From the NCBI RefSeq assembly GCF_036250755.1, contig NZ_CP109583.1:8488001-8552000 (forward strand): DNA of 64,000 nucleotides. Direction: 5' to 3'. Shown one piece after another: positions 17,152 to 24,699 of the stretch (its first letter is position 1; the number at the start of each line of letters is the position of its first letter). The translations under genes were made by a program, and so were the position numbers. The DNA is from Streptomyces uncialis. GTDB taxonomy: Bacteria > Actinomycetota > Actinomycetes > Streptomycetales > Streptomycetaceae. Below the pieces are notes generated by a model, which saw nothing but the letters and a program-made list of their open reading frames with translations, did no database searches and was not told where the DNA came from.

Positions 17152-18147
17152 TCAGCGGAGCAGGACGGTGCTGCCCTGGAAGGGGAGAACCTCCCCGATG
17201 ACCGGATGGCCGGGCAGCTCGCCCGCCAGCAGCAGACCGCCCGAGGTCTGGGCGTCCGCGAGCAGCAGCGCCGTCGCTTCGTCGGCGGCCGACAGATCGC
17301 CGTGCGGCGCGACCCAGTCCAGATTGCGCCGGCTGCCGCCGCTGATGTGTCCGGCGGCGACCGCCGACCGGGCCGCCGCGAGGACGGGGACGCGGTCCGC
17401 GTCGATGGCGAGGGTCACCCCCGAGGCCCGCGCCATACGATGGGCGTGACCCAGCAGACCGAAGCCCGTGACATCCGTCCCCGCCCGGATGCCGCGCGCC
17501 GTCGCCGCGGCCGAGGCGTCGCGGTTGAGGGTCGTCATCACCTCGACGGCCTCGGGGAACACCTCACCCGTGGCCTTGTGAAGGGTGTTGAGCACCCCCA
17601 CCCCCAGCGGTTTGGTCAGCGTCAGGGGCCGGCCGGGTTCGGCCCGGTCGAGGGTGATCAGCCGCGCCGGGTCGGCGGTGCCCGTCACGGCCATGCCGTA
17701 GAGCGGGTCCGGCGAGTCGATGCTGTGCCCGCCCGCCACCGGACAACCGGCGGCGCGCGCCGCGTCGAGTCCGCCACGCAGCACCTCACGGGCGATCTCC
17801 ATCGGCAGCGTCTCGCGCGGCCAGGCGAGCAGGTTGACGGCCATCACCGGCGTGCCGCCCATCGCGTACACATCGGACATCGCGTTGGTCGCGGCGATCC
17901 GGCCCCAGGTGTACGGGTCGTCGACGACCGGGGTGAAGAAGTCCGCCGTCGAGATCGCGGCGAGCCCGGGGCCCAGACGCACCACGGCCGCGTCGTCACC
18001 GTGCTCGGGTCCCACCAGCAGCTCTCCCGCGTCCCCCGCGCGGGCGTCGTCGGTGAGCCCCTTGAGTAAGGTCTCCAGCTCACCGGGCGGGATCTTGCAG
18101 GCGCAGCCGCCTCCCCGTCCGTACCGGGTCATCCTGATGTCGTCCAT
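17152..18147 (-). CDS. selD: Selenide, water dikinase
   Basis: This 331-residue enzyme makes selenophosphate from selenide and ATP, the selenium donor for Sec-tRNA. The N-terminal loop reads GGGCACKIPP, with catalytic Cys15 (not Sec) and Lys18. GDDAAV and STADFFTPVVDDPYTWGRIAA are the nucleotide-binding segments. Gly-rich GTDVTGFGLLGHAHRMA and ADAQTSGGLL complete the signature. The start ATG at 18147 has GGAGG seven bases upstream and lies 19 bases inside the selB end, so translation is coupled. Length is near the usual 330-350. Confidence 0.97.
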   Translation of the reverse strand: MDDIRMTRYGRGGGCACKIPPGELETLLKGLTDDARAGDAGELLVGPEHGDDAAVVRLGPGLAAISTADFFTPVVDDPYTWGRIAATNAMSDVYAMGGTPVMAVNLLAWPRETLPMEIAREVLRGGLDAARAAGCPVAGGHSIDSPDPLYGMAVTGTADPARLITLDRAEPGRPLTLTKPLGVGVLNTLHKATGEVFPEAVEVMTTLNRDASAAATARGIRAGTDVTGFGLLGHAHRMARASGVTLAIDADRVPVLAAARSAVAAGHISGGSRRNLDWVAPHGDLSAADEATALLLADAQTSGGLLLAGELPGHPVIGEVLPFQGSTVLLR

Positions 18148-20090
18148 GTGCCGTCCTCCCTCGCGCCGCACAGCGTGCGCAGATCGTCGGAACCGCGCCG
18201 GGTGACTCCGGCACGGTCGAGGTACTCGATGAGTGGGAGGGCGATCCTGCGCGGCACGTTCCAGATCCGCCGCGCCTCGGAGACGGTGAACGGCCCGGCA
18301 CCCAGGGGCGCGAGAGCCCTGGCCGCCGCCTCCGGTACACGGGCCGCGACATGAACCGTGCCGGACAGTCTGACGAGGCGTCCGCTCCGTACGGCGAGCG
18401 CGAGATCGTGGCCGCCGACGCCGAGCGCGGTCAGCTGCGCCGGGGTCGGCGCCCCGAAGGAGCCCTCCGCCAGAGCGGCCTCCAGCGACCGGACCAGGTC
18501 CCGGGCCGCCGCCGACAGCGGTCCGGCGCCGTCGGTCCGTACGACGCGGCCCGCGCGCAGCACCAGCGCGGGCGGCAGCAGCGCACCGAGCGGCACCCCG
18601 TCCGGCAGACCCAGCCGCGCGCCGAGCGCGGTCGCGTCCACGGGCTCGCCGTCCGCGGTGGCGGCGGAGACCTCCCCGGCGATCCTGCGGCGCTCGGCGG
18701 GCGACACGAGCCAGCCGCCCGCGACGGGCGCGGTCGCGGTGGTGTCCACCCCGATCCCGCGCAGGGTGTCCAGCCGCACGAAGCCCCGGGAGGCGATCTC
18801 GTGCTCCGGGTCGGGCGTGCCGGGATGCCCGGCCAGCGCCGCCGCCCGCGCCCCGCCCGCGCGGCGCGGCCCCACGAACGGCGGTACGGGGTCGAGGACG
18901 ACGGCGCTGCCCACGACCCGCCGGTGCGCGGTGAGGACCGCGCGGTCGCCGACGCGCAGGGGCAGCGGGCGCGTCAGCGTGAGACGGGCGGTACCCCTGC
19001 CGAAGCGGCGGACGCGCGCGGGCACGGCGGCGGAGCCGATGTGCACGGTGACCTCGGCGGTCGCACGCCCGAGGAGCGGACCGCCCAGCCGCACATCGGC
19101 CACCGCGGAGTGCAGGGACGTCCCGGGCGGACACAGCGCGGTCCCGCGCAGGCCCTCCCGGGGCGGATCGCCGCGCAGATTGACGGCGACCCGCGCCGGT
19201 CCGGTGGACGCGCGGACCGTACGGCCGAGTTCCTGGAGTCCCCGGACGGTCAGCCGCGCCCGGCCGGGTCCGGCGTCCAGGACATCGCCCTTCGTCAGGG
19301 TGCCCTCCTGGAGGGTGCCGGTGACGACGAGTCCGTGCCCGGGAAGGGTGAACGCGCGGTCGGCCCAGAGGCGTACGGGCGCCCAGGGACGCGGCGGCGG
19401 CATCCGGTCCCGTAACGCGGCCAGCGCGTGGACGAGTTCAGGCAGTCCGTCGCCGGTGCGGGCGCTGACCGCGACGGACGGCAGCCGGGCGAGGCCCGTG
19501 CCGGACAGGGCGGCGCGGGCCCGGTCCCGGGCGGGCCCCGGGTCGGCCAGGTCGCAGCGCGTCATGACCAGGATGCCGTCACGCACCCCCAGGGCGTCGA
19601 GCGCGAGGGCGTGTTCCTGGGACTGCGGCATCCATCCGCCGTCGGCCGCGACGGTGAACAGCACGGGCGGCGCGGGTCCGGCGCCCGCCAGCATCGTCGC
19701 CAGGAAGCGCTCATGGCCGGGGACGTCCACGAACGCGACCCGCTCGTCACGGCGCTCGCCGTCCTTGAGGCCGCCGTGCCCGATGTTCCCCGCCCCGGTG
19801 CCCCCCGCCCCGGTGCCCCCCGCCCCGATGCTCCCTGCCCCGGTGTCCGCGCGCCGATGGCGCTTGTTCCGGAGGTCGCCGTGCCGGTCGTCCCGATCCC
19901 GCCCGTTCCCGTCCGGGTCGTCCCCGGCCGGGTCGTCCCCGGTCGTGGGGACGGAGGTCCAGACGAAACCCAGGTCGATGGTGAGCCCCCGGCGGCGCTC
20001 CTCCTCGGTGCGGTCGGGGTCCGTCCCGGTCAGGGCACGCAGCAGGGTGGACTTGCCGTGGTCGACGTGGCCCGCCGTGACGACGACCAT
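18129..20090 (-). CDS. selB: Selenocysteine-specific elongation factor
   Basis: This 653-residue GTPase delivers Sec-tRNA to UGA codons that carry a SECIS element. The ATG at 20090 overlaps the selA stop (TGATG). Motifs are G1 GHVDHGKS (7-14), the switch region RRGLTIDLGF, G3 VDVPGH and the SelB form of G4, TRCD. EF-Tu-like domains II/III and C-terminal winged helices follow (ARRIWNVPRRIALPLIEYLDRAGV). An extra stretch of about 65 residues, Asp/Arg-rich then GAGGT repeats, is inserted between G2 and G3. Typical SelB proteins are near 600 residues. Confidence 0.95.
   Translation of the reverse strand: MVVVTAGHVDHGKSTLLRALTGTDPDRTEEERRRGLTIDLGFVWTSVPTTGDDPAGDDPDGNGRDRDDRHGDLRNKRHRRADTGAGSIGAGGTGAGGTGAGNIGHGGLKDGERRDERVAFVDVPGHERFLATMLAGAGPAPPVLFTVAADGGWMPQSQEHALALDALGVRDGILVMTRCDLADPGPARDRARAALSGTGLARLPSVAVSARTGDGLPELVHALAALRDRMPPPRPWAPVRLWADRAFTLPGHGLVVTGTLQEGTLTKGDVLDAGPGRARLTVRGLQELGRTVRASTGPARVAVNLRGDPPREGLRGTALCPPGTSLHSAVADVRLGGPLLGRATAEVTVHIGSAAVPARVRRFGRGTARLTLTRPLPLRVGDRAVLTAHRRVVGSAVVLDPVPPFVGPRRAGGARAAALAGHPGTPDPEHEIASRGFVRLDTLRGIGVDTTATAPVAGGWLVSPAERRRIAGEVSAATADGEPVDATALGARLGLPDGVPLGALLPPALVLRAGRVVRTDGAGPLSAAARDLVRSLEAALAEGSFGAPTPAQLTALGVGGHDLALAVRSGRLVRLSGTVHVAARVPEAAARALAPLGAGPFTVSEARRIWNVPRRIALPLIEYLDRAGVTRRGSDDLRTLCGAREDGTWTTSG
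19786..19845. repeat. 15-base tandem repeat inside selB
   Basis: Four consecutive 15-base units, near CCCCCGCCCCGGTGC, encode a GAGGT-type pentapeptide repeat in the SelB insert between the G2 and G3 motifs. The units differ at one to four positions each. Confidence 0.85.
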
Positions 20091-21592
20091 CACGGCCCGG
20101 CTCCCGCGACGGCCTCCGCCACGGCCCCGGCGGCCCTCGCGGCGGAACGCGTGACGGTCCCGGCGGTCTCCGGCACGGCTGCGGCAGGCTCCTTGAGGGC
20201 TCCGGCGGTCGCCGTTGTGGCCTTGGCGGGTGCGGGTGCGGGTGCGGGTGCGGGTGCGGGTGCGGATGCGGATGCGGCGGACGGGCGGGCGACCAGACCC
20301 CAGGCGTCCAGCACCGCGCCGATCAGCAGCTCGTCGTCCTCCTCCTCGACCGTCCGCAGATCCAGCACCAGCCTGCCCTTGTGCACACAACCGAGTACGG
20401 GCATCCGGCCCGCCCGGAGCGGCGGCCCGAGGCCGTCGGGCAGCGACACCCCGGCGGACGGCAGCGCCACGCCGGGTGCCCCGCCCCCGCCCACCACGGC
20501 CTCCGTCGCCACGGAGACGGCGTCCAGACCGGCGCCGCACAGCCGCCGCGCCATCTCCCCGGCGCGGTCGCCCAGTTCCCCGACGGAGCGCGACAGCGCG
20601 GCCGGCAGCGGCGGGACCGGCCCGCGAAGGGTGGCCTCCAGGGCGGCCAGCGTCAGTTTGCCCGTCCGCAGGGCGCGGGCCAGCGGATGCCGCCGCAGCC
20701 GCTCCACGAGAGCGGCCTCCCCCAGCAGCAGCCCCGCCTGCGGCCCGCCCAGCAGCTTGTCGCCGCTCGCCGTGACCAGGGCCGCGCCCTGCGCGAGCAC
20801 CGTCGCCGCGTCCGGCTCGTCGGGCAGCAGGGGATGCGGCGCGAGCAGACCCGAACCGATGTCGACCACCAACGGCCGCCCCAGTGAAGCGAGGTCACGT
20901 ACGGACGGACTGCTCACATACCCGCTCATCGCGAAGTTGGAGGGGTGCACACGCAGCAGCAGGGCGGTGTTGTCGTTGATGGCCCGCGCGTAGTCGTCGG
21001 CCGTCGTGCGGTTGGTGGTCCCCACCTCGCGCAGCCGGGCGCCGGTGCTCTCCAGCAGTTCCGGAAGCCGGAAACCGTCACCGATCTCCACGAGTTCGCC
21101 ACGGCTCACGACGATCTCCGCGCCCTGAGCCAGCGCTGTCGCCACGAGCACCATCGCGGCGGCGTTGTTGTTCACCACATGGACGGCCTCCGCGGCCGGT
21201 ACCGCGGCGTGCAGGGCTTCGAGCGCGCCGCGGCCACGTCGCCCACGGCGGTTTTGCGCCAGATCGAGCTCCAGGTCGGAGGTGCCCGCGAGATAGGCGA
21301 CCGCGTCGACGGCGGCCCTGGACAGCGGTGCCCGGCCGAGGTTGGTGTGCACCAGCACACCCGTGGCGTTGAGGACCCGCCGGTGACGCGTGGGCGCGGG
21401 CGGCAGCGCGGCGACGGCGTCCGCCACCGCCTCGGCGAGCGGGCGGTGCCCGCCCCGTAACGACCGCTGCACCCGGCGGGCCGCCTCACGCGCCTCTGAC
21501 CTGCCGAGACCGGCGGCGGCAGCCCGCAGCCGCGGATCGTCCATGATCTCGCGCACGGACGGTATGCGACCGGGAACGTCGGCCTTGCCCAT
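20090..21592 (-). CDS. selA: L-seryl-tRNA(Sec) selenium transferase
   Basis: This 500-residue PLP enzyme converts Ser-tRNA(Sec) to Sec-tRNA(Sec). The ATG at 21592 has AGGAG upstream; the frame further upstream runs into the tRNA gene and is not coding. Family signatures are VLNATGVLVHTNLGRAPL (73-90), VNNNAAAMVL, SRGELVEIGDGFRLPELL, and the PLP lysine in TASGDKLLGGPQAGLLLG (Lys279). The last 60 residues are an Ala/Pro-rich tail partly encoded by a hexanucleotide repeat and absent from E. coli SelA. It lies 58 bases after the tRNA-Sec gene. Confidence 0.96.
   Translation of the reverse strand: MGKADVPGRIPSVREIMDDPRLRAAAAGLGRSEAREAARRVQRSLRGGHRPLAEAVADAVAALPPAPTRHRRVLNATGVLVHTNLGRAPLSRAAVDAVAYLAGTSDLELDLAQNRRGRRGRGALEALHAAVPAAEAVHVVNNNAAAMVLVATALAQGAEIVVSRGELVEIGDGFRLPELLESTGARLREVGTTNRTTADDYARAINDNTALLLRVHPSNFAMSGYVSSPSVRDLASLGRPLVVDIGSGLLAPHPLLPDEPDAATVLAQGAALVTASGDKLLGGPQAGLLLGEAALVERLRRHPLARALRTGKLTLAALEATLRGPVPPLPAALSRSVGELGDRAGEMARRLCGAGLDAVSVATEAVVGGGGAPGVALPSAGVSLPDGLGPPLRAGRMPVLGCVHKGRLVLDLRTVEEEDDELLIGAVLDAWGLVARPSAASASAPAPAPAPAPAPAKATTATAGALKEPAAAVPETAGTVTRSAARAAGAVAEAVAGAGP
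20226..20273. repeat. Hexanucleotide repeat in the 3' end of selA
   Basis: Six perfect GCGGGT units followed by two GCGGAT units encode an (Ala-Pro)n stretch in the SelA tail. Such runs expand and contract easily by slippage. Confidence 0.9.
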
Positions 21593-21650
21593 GGCGCTCC
21601 TGACACTCGAACGTTCTCCCGGGCGTGGTCGCCCGCGCGGACGGCTGGGA

Positions 21651-21743
21651 CGGAGGTGGACGGGAGTCGAACCCGCTGACGCGTAAGGGACAACGTCCAC
21701 CGGTTTTGAAGACCGGGGCCGGCACCGGCCGACGGACACCTCC
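21651..21743 (-). tRNA. selC: tRNA-Sec (anticodon UCA)
   Basis: Read on the minus strand, the 93-nt gene begins GGAGGTG and ends CACCTCC plus the discriminator G, with no encoded CCA. The anticodon loop CTTCAAA between GGT and ACC stems gives anticodon UCA. The T arm is GCGGG-TTCGACT-CCCGT. A long extra arm accounts for the length. These are features of selenocysteine tRNA. The gene sits directly upstream of selA in the same orientation. Confidence 0.95.
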
Positions 21744-21955
21744 GGACAGGATCTTCCAAGGCGGGATCTGGTCTGTCAACGAACGCAAACACTCAGGAAA
21801 CACGCTGTCAGCGAGGTGTAAGCGGCCGGTAAGCGAACGGTCAGCCGGCCGGGAGCGGCAGAGCAGACGCCGGACGGCGAGGCGACAGCGGACGGCGAGG
21901 GAACCGACAGCCGCGGGACAGCGGCGGACCAGAAGGGGTTTCTACGGTGTCTGCG

Positions 21956-21976
21956 GGCCGCACCTCCGGTGCGGCC
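21956..21976. promoter_or_regulatory. Leader hairpin before the gene at 22007
   Basis: GGCCGCACC and GGTGCGGCC form a perfect 9-base stem with a 3-base loop, 30 bases before the ATG at 22007. It could be a leader structure or part of a terminator for upstream transcription. The rest of the 21744-22006 gap shows no gene. Confidence 0.45.
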
Positions 21977-22006
21977 GGCCATGCTCCGCTCCCTCCTGGA
22001 GGACCC

Positions 22007-22708
22007 ATGCAGTCCACGGCCCTGTCCGCGAAGGCTCTGGCGCCCAATGGGCGCTGGGTGTCCTTCGCCTGCCGCGCCCGCTCGATGCAGGACGACTGGT
22101 ACTGGAACTTCCGCCTCGTCGGCGCGACCATCGGTGTCGGCATCGCCATCACCGACCGCGGCTACCCGGGCGTCCTGATAGAGACTCAGGGCAACAACAT
22201 CGTCCAGCAGCTCACCTACGACAACCAGCCGCTCCAGATCCTGCTCCACTCCGGGGGCGAGGGCTGGCACGGGATCTGGACCGGCCCGCACCACTGTCTG
22301 ATCATGTCCTTCCCCGACGACCAGGTCGACCCCGGCGCCGTCACCACCGTCCTCGACCAGCTCGTGCTCACCGACACCGCCGCGGGCCTCGTGGTGACCC
22401 CCCGCGGCGGGGACACCACCACCTGGAGCCTGTACGGGGTCAAGTTCACCTCCGGCGGCGCCGTCACGATGTACGCCGCGGAGGACGCGACCGGTCTCGT
22501 CCCGGCCGAGCCCGGCAAGGCCGTCGAGCACGGTCACGTCTGGGCGAAGTCGCTGGAGGTCGACGGGGTGCTGCGGGGACGCAAGTACATCCACGCCGGC
22601 CCCAAGGCCGTCTGCACCATCGACGACGAGACCGACAAGAACCTGGGTGTCGGCGCCGTCGACCAGGAGGAACTGCTCCAGTCGCTCGACGTGCGCTGGG
22701 GAGTGTGA
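22007..22708 (+). CDS. Hypothetical protein, first gene of the operon opposite the sel cluster
   Basis: The protein has 233 residues from the ATG at 22007, which has GGAGG five bases upstream. I do not recognise the family. There is no signal peptide or membrane helix. The sequence is rich in beta-prone segments and tryptophan (DDWYWNFRLVGATIGVGIAI, GGEGWHGIWTGPHHCLIMSF) and ends with an acidic helix (DQEELLQSLDVRWGV). It is followed after three bases by the thioredoxin-like gene, so the two are in one operon. A cytoplasmic or membrane-associated role in making or delivering the exported protein at 23227 is an inference from context. Confidence 0.65.
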   Translation: MQSTALSAKALAPNGRWVSFACRARSMQDDWYWNFRLVGATIGVGIAITDRGYPGVLIETQGNNIVQQLTYDNQPLQILLHSGGEGWHGIWTGPHHCLIMSFPDDQVDPGAVTTVLDQLVLTDTAAGLVVTPRGGDTTTWSLYGVKFTSGGAVTMYAAEDATGLVPAEPGKAVEHGHVWAKSLEVDGVLRGRKYIHAGPKAVCTIDDETDKNLGVGAVDQEELLQSLDVRWGV

Positions 22709-22711
22709 TCG

Positions 22712-23230
22712 GTGCAGAGCGTTCTCGTCGTCCTGCTGGTCCTCGCCTGGGCCGCCATCGCCTTCCTCACGTTCGGGTACGCCGCACTGGTCGGCAAGGT
22801 CCGCGCCCTGGAGTCCAGAGGCTCCACCAGCTCGGACCCGGCCCGCCGGTGGCCCGACCTGGCCGCACCGGCCGCGGCGAAGCGCACCCTGGCGCTCGTC
22901 GTCTCCTCCACCTGCCCCACCTGCGAGGAGGCCGTCGCGGCCTGGCCCGCGATCCGGCGCGCCCTGAGCGGCGCCGGACACCGCACGCTGCTGATCGACA
23001 TCGACAACTCGGGACGCTGGAAGGACGCCGACGCCGGCGAGATCCGCCAGGGCGCCGAGCTGTCCTCCCCGCTGCTGCTCGCCTACCAGCCCGCGCTGCT
23101 GCTCCTCGACGCGGACGGCGCGCTGCTGTCGGCGGAGCCCGTGGGCTCCGCCGAGACCCTCACCGCCCTCACCGCGGAACACCTCACCTCCGCACCGGTC
23201 ACCGCATCCACGACGGGAGTCGCATCATGA
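22712..23230 (+). CDS. Membrane-anchored thioredoxin-like protein with CPTC motif
   Basis: The protein has 172 residues and starts at a GTG. An N-terminal helix (about 3-24) anchors it and leaves a thioredoxin-like domain outside the membrane. The redox motif C68-P-T-C71 follows ALVVSS as in TlpA/MauD proteins. The stop overlaps the next start by ATGA. A probable role is disulfide formation or isomerisation in the Cys-rich exported protein encoded next, as MauD is thought to do for methylamine dehydrogenase light chain. Confidence 0.8.
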   Translation: MQSVLVVLLVLAWAAIAFLTFGYAALVGKVRALESRGSTSSDPARRWPDLAAPAAAKRTLALVVSSTCPTCEEAVAAWPAIRRALSGAGHRTLLIDIDNSGRWKDADAGEIRQGAELSSPLLLAYQPALLLLDADGALLSAEPVGSAETLTALTAEHLTSAPVTASTTGVAS

Positions 23231-23739
23231 GCACCGCCTTCCTCCAGTCCATCCCCGAAGTGACCATGTCACCCACATCGGGCGGCAGCAGCAGACCGAC
23301 CACGGAGCTGTCCGGGACCCCGGGGAAGAACGGCGGCTTCGGGCGCCGCACCTTCCTCCGCACGGCCATGGCCGGAGCCGCCACCCTGGCCTTCACCGGC
23401 CTCGGCTGGATCGCCGGCGGTCCGGCCCACGCCGTGACGCGCAGGTCCCGCCACCCCCGCCACTGCATGAGCGTGAACGTCGCCGGTGACACCCCTTGCT
23501 GGGGCCGCCAGTACATCTCCGGCCGGTTCTGCGCCTCCGACGGCTACCACCGCACCGACAGCAAGAACTTCGGTTCGTACACCGAGGACTACAACTGGGA
23601 GGCGGCCTGCGGCGGATACGCCGGCTGGTACTGGACGAAGAGCAACGGCACCACCGTCCACTGCTGGGACGGGTACTTCTACGCGATCACCAACGCCACC
23701 GGCCACCGGACGCGCCACACGACCAGCTGCAAGAAGTAG
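23227..23739 (+). CDS. Tat-exported Cys/Trp-rich small protein, MauA-like in architecture
   Basis: The protein has 170 residues. An extended N-region ends in the twin-arginine signal GRRTFLRTAMAG (Arg40-Arg41) with a hydrophobic core and a likely cut after AHA at residue 69. The mature part of about 100 residues has six cysteines and five tryptophans (HCMSV, PCWGR, FCASDG, ACGGY, HCWDG, TSCKK). Export by Tat, many cysteines and a partner CxxC protein recall the light chain of methylamine dehydrogenase, which carries a tryptophan-derived cofactor. It has only half the cysteines of true MauA, so the relation is uncertain. Confidence 0.7.
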   Translation: MSTAFLQSIPEVTMSPTSGGSSRPTTELSGTPGKNGGFGRRTFLRTAMAGAATLAFTGLGWIAGGPAHAVTRRSRHPRHCMSVNVAGDTPCWGRQYISGRFCASDGYHRTDSKNFGSYTEDYNWEAACGGYAGWYWTKSNGTTVHCWDGYFYAITNATGHRTRHTTSCKK

Positions 23740-23813
23740 CCGCACCTCTTCACGTACGCGCCGGTGGCCGTCGTCGCTCCCTACGACGGCCACCGGCCGG
23801 GAAAGGACTTCGG

Positions 23814-24020
23814 ATGGCACTCACGCACCGACCCGCCCTCCGGCGCCCCCGCACCCCCGGCGTCTCCGCGCTGACGGCCGGGGCGCTGACCCTGCTGTTC
23901 ACCGCGGTCGCGTTCGCGGGCGCTCAGTGGGGCACCCAGGCGCTGCACGGGATACTGCCCGCGGTCGCCGCCTGCGCGGTCGGCATCGCGGCGGGTTTCT
24001 CGCTCTCGGGCTCCGTTTGA
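23814..24020 (+). CDS. Small membrane protein, or N-terminal part of a UGA-interrupted membrane protein
   Basis: This 68-codon frame starts at the ATG at 23814, preceded by AAAGGAC. It encodes two hydrophobic helices (VSALTAGALTLLFTAVAFAGAQWG and HGILPAVAACAVGIAAGFSLSG). It ends at a UGA at 24018-24020. The same frame stays open after the UGA and continues into the membrane protein at 24123-24608. It is therefore either a small separate protein, the front of a gene with a nonsense mutation, or the front of a selenoprotein. I cannot decide between these from one sequence. Confidence 0.6.
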   Translation: MALTHRPALRRPRTPGVSALTAGALTLLFTAVAFAGAQWGTQALHGILPAVAACAVGIAAGFSLSGSV

Positions 24021-24045
24021 AGCCACAACTCAGCGGGTCTGCTGA
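24018..24045 (+). promoter_or_regulatory. In-frame UGA with SECIS-like hairpin (candidate)
   Basis: After the UGA (24018-24020), TCAGC (24030-24034) pairs with GCTGA (24041-24045) around the loop GGGTCT. A G-U closing pair would leave the loop GGUC. The string GGUCUGC is the same as in the apical hairpin of the E. coli fdhF SECIS as I remember it. The loop begins 14-15 bases after the UGA, slightly closer than in fdhF. The stem is short, so chance is possible. Confidence 0.35.
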
Positions 24046-24122
24046 CCTCGTCGGTCTGGCGGGGAACCAAGAATGTCGAGTATTTCGTCCGGGGCCTGTT
24101 CTTCGGAGGATTCGCCACCGGA

Positions 24123-24608
24123 ATGCTTCTCCTGCTGCCCGCGGTACTCGTCCAGTCACTGGCGCCGGACAGGGTACGCACGATCGCCCTGGTCGTCACG
24201 ACGGTGCTGTTCCTCGGCATCGAGGTGCGGCTGCTGCCGTTCCGCATGCCGCAGAACGCCCGGCTGGTACCCAGTGACATCGTGGTCCGCACGGACGGCA
24301 CCGGAGCCCTTCAGTTCGGCTTCGAGATGGGCACGGGCATGCGCACCTTCGTCCCGTCGCATCTGCCGTACGCCTGTATCGCGTTGCTCGTCCTGGTGGG
24401 TCCGTGGTGGGCTACACCGCTGGGCGGCCTCGCGTTCGCCCTGGGACGTGCCCTGATGGTCAGGTCCGCGGTCCGCTCGGGCGACGCGTCCAAGTGGGAC
24501 AAAGCCTTCGCCGCACGGCGGCGGCCGATCCTGCTGCTCTGCTGGACGACGGCCCTGTGCGCGGGCACGGTGGCGGCACTGATCCGGCACGACGCGCTGC
24601 CGCTGTAG
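24123..24608 (+). CDS. Multi-pass membrane protein (possibly the C-terminal part of a UGA-containing gene)
   Basis: From the ATG at 24123 this is 161 residues with about four hydrophobic helices (LLLLPAVLVQSL, VRTIALVVTTVLFLGIEVRLL, PYACIALLVLVGPWWATPLGGLAFALG, PILLLCWTTALCAGTVAALI). GGAGGA lies twelve bases upstream, a loose ribosome site. The frame is open back to the UGA at 24018, and the first helix appears to begin upstream of the ATG (EYFVRGLFFGGFATG). Read through, the protein would be 264 residues with six helices. It is the last gene of the operon and could play a MauE-like membrane role. Confidence 0.6.
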   Translation: MLLLLPAVLVQSLAPDRVRTIALVVTTVLFLGIEVRLLPFRMPQNARLVPSDIVVRTDGTGALQFGFEMGTGMRTFVPSHLPYACIALLVLVGPWWATPLGGLAFALGRALMVRSAVRSGDASKWDKAFAARRRPILLLCWTTALCAGTVAALIRHDALPL

Positions 24609-24617
24609 CGCGCCGAC

Positions 24618-24672
24618 GGTACGAGGAGTGCCGCCCGGTACGCGTGCGGCGCCGGTACGAGGAGTGCCGCCC
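24618..24672. repeat. 19-base direct repeat
   Basis: GGTACGAGGAGTGCCGCCC occurs exactly at 24618-24636 and 24654-24672, a 36-base period, just after the operon end. Confidence 0.85.
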
Positions 24673-24699
24673 GTACGTACGGGTGGCACGCCGGGCCCT

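Noticed and set aside
18090..18110. A UGA/Sec codon in the SelD active-site loop
   Set aside because: Many SelD proteins carry Sec there, but this one has ordinary Cys codons (GGGCACK).
22706..22714. In-frame UGA between the 233-residue gene and the thioredoxin-like gene
   Set aside because: Both frames are in phase, but the second gene has its own GTG three bases later and a proper N-terminal membrane anchor. Same-phase neighbours occur by chance one time in three. No SECIS-like hairpin was seen.
23227..23739. Calling the Tat-exported protein MauA (methylamine dehydrogenase light chain)
   Set aside because: It has six cysteines where true light chains have about twelve, the spacing differs, and no heavy-chain gene is present. 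Only the architecture is similar.
24073..24122. Alternative ATG at 24073 for the membrane protein
   Set aside because: It is in another frame and gives a Ser/Cys/Pro-rich peptide that is not coding-like.
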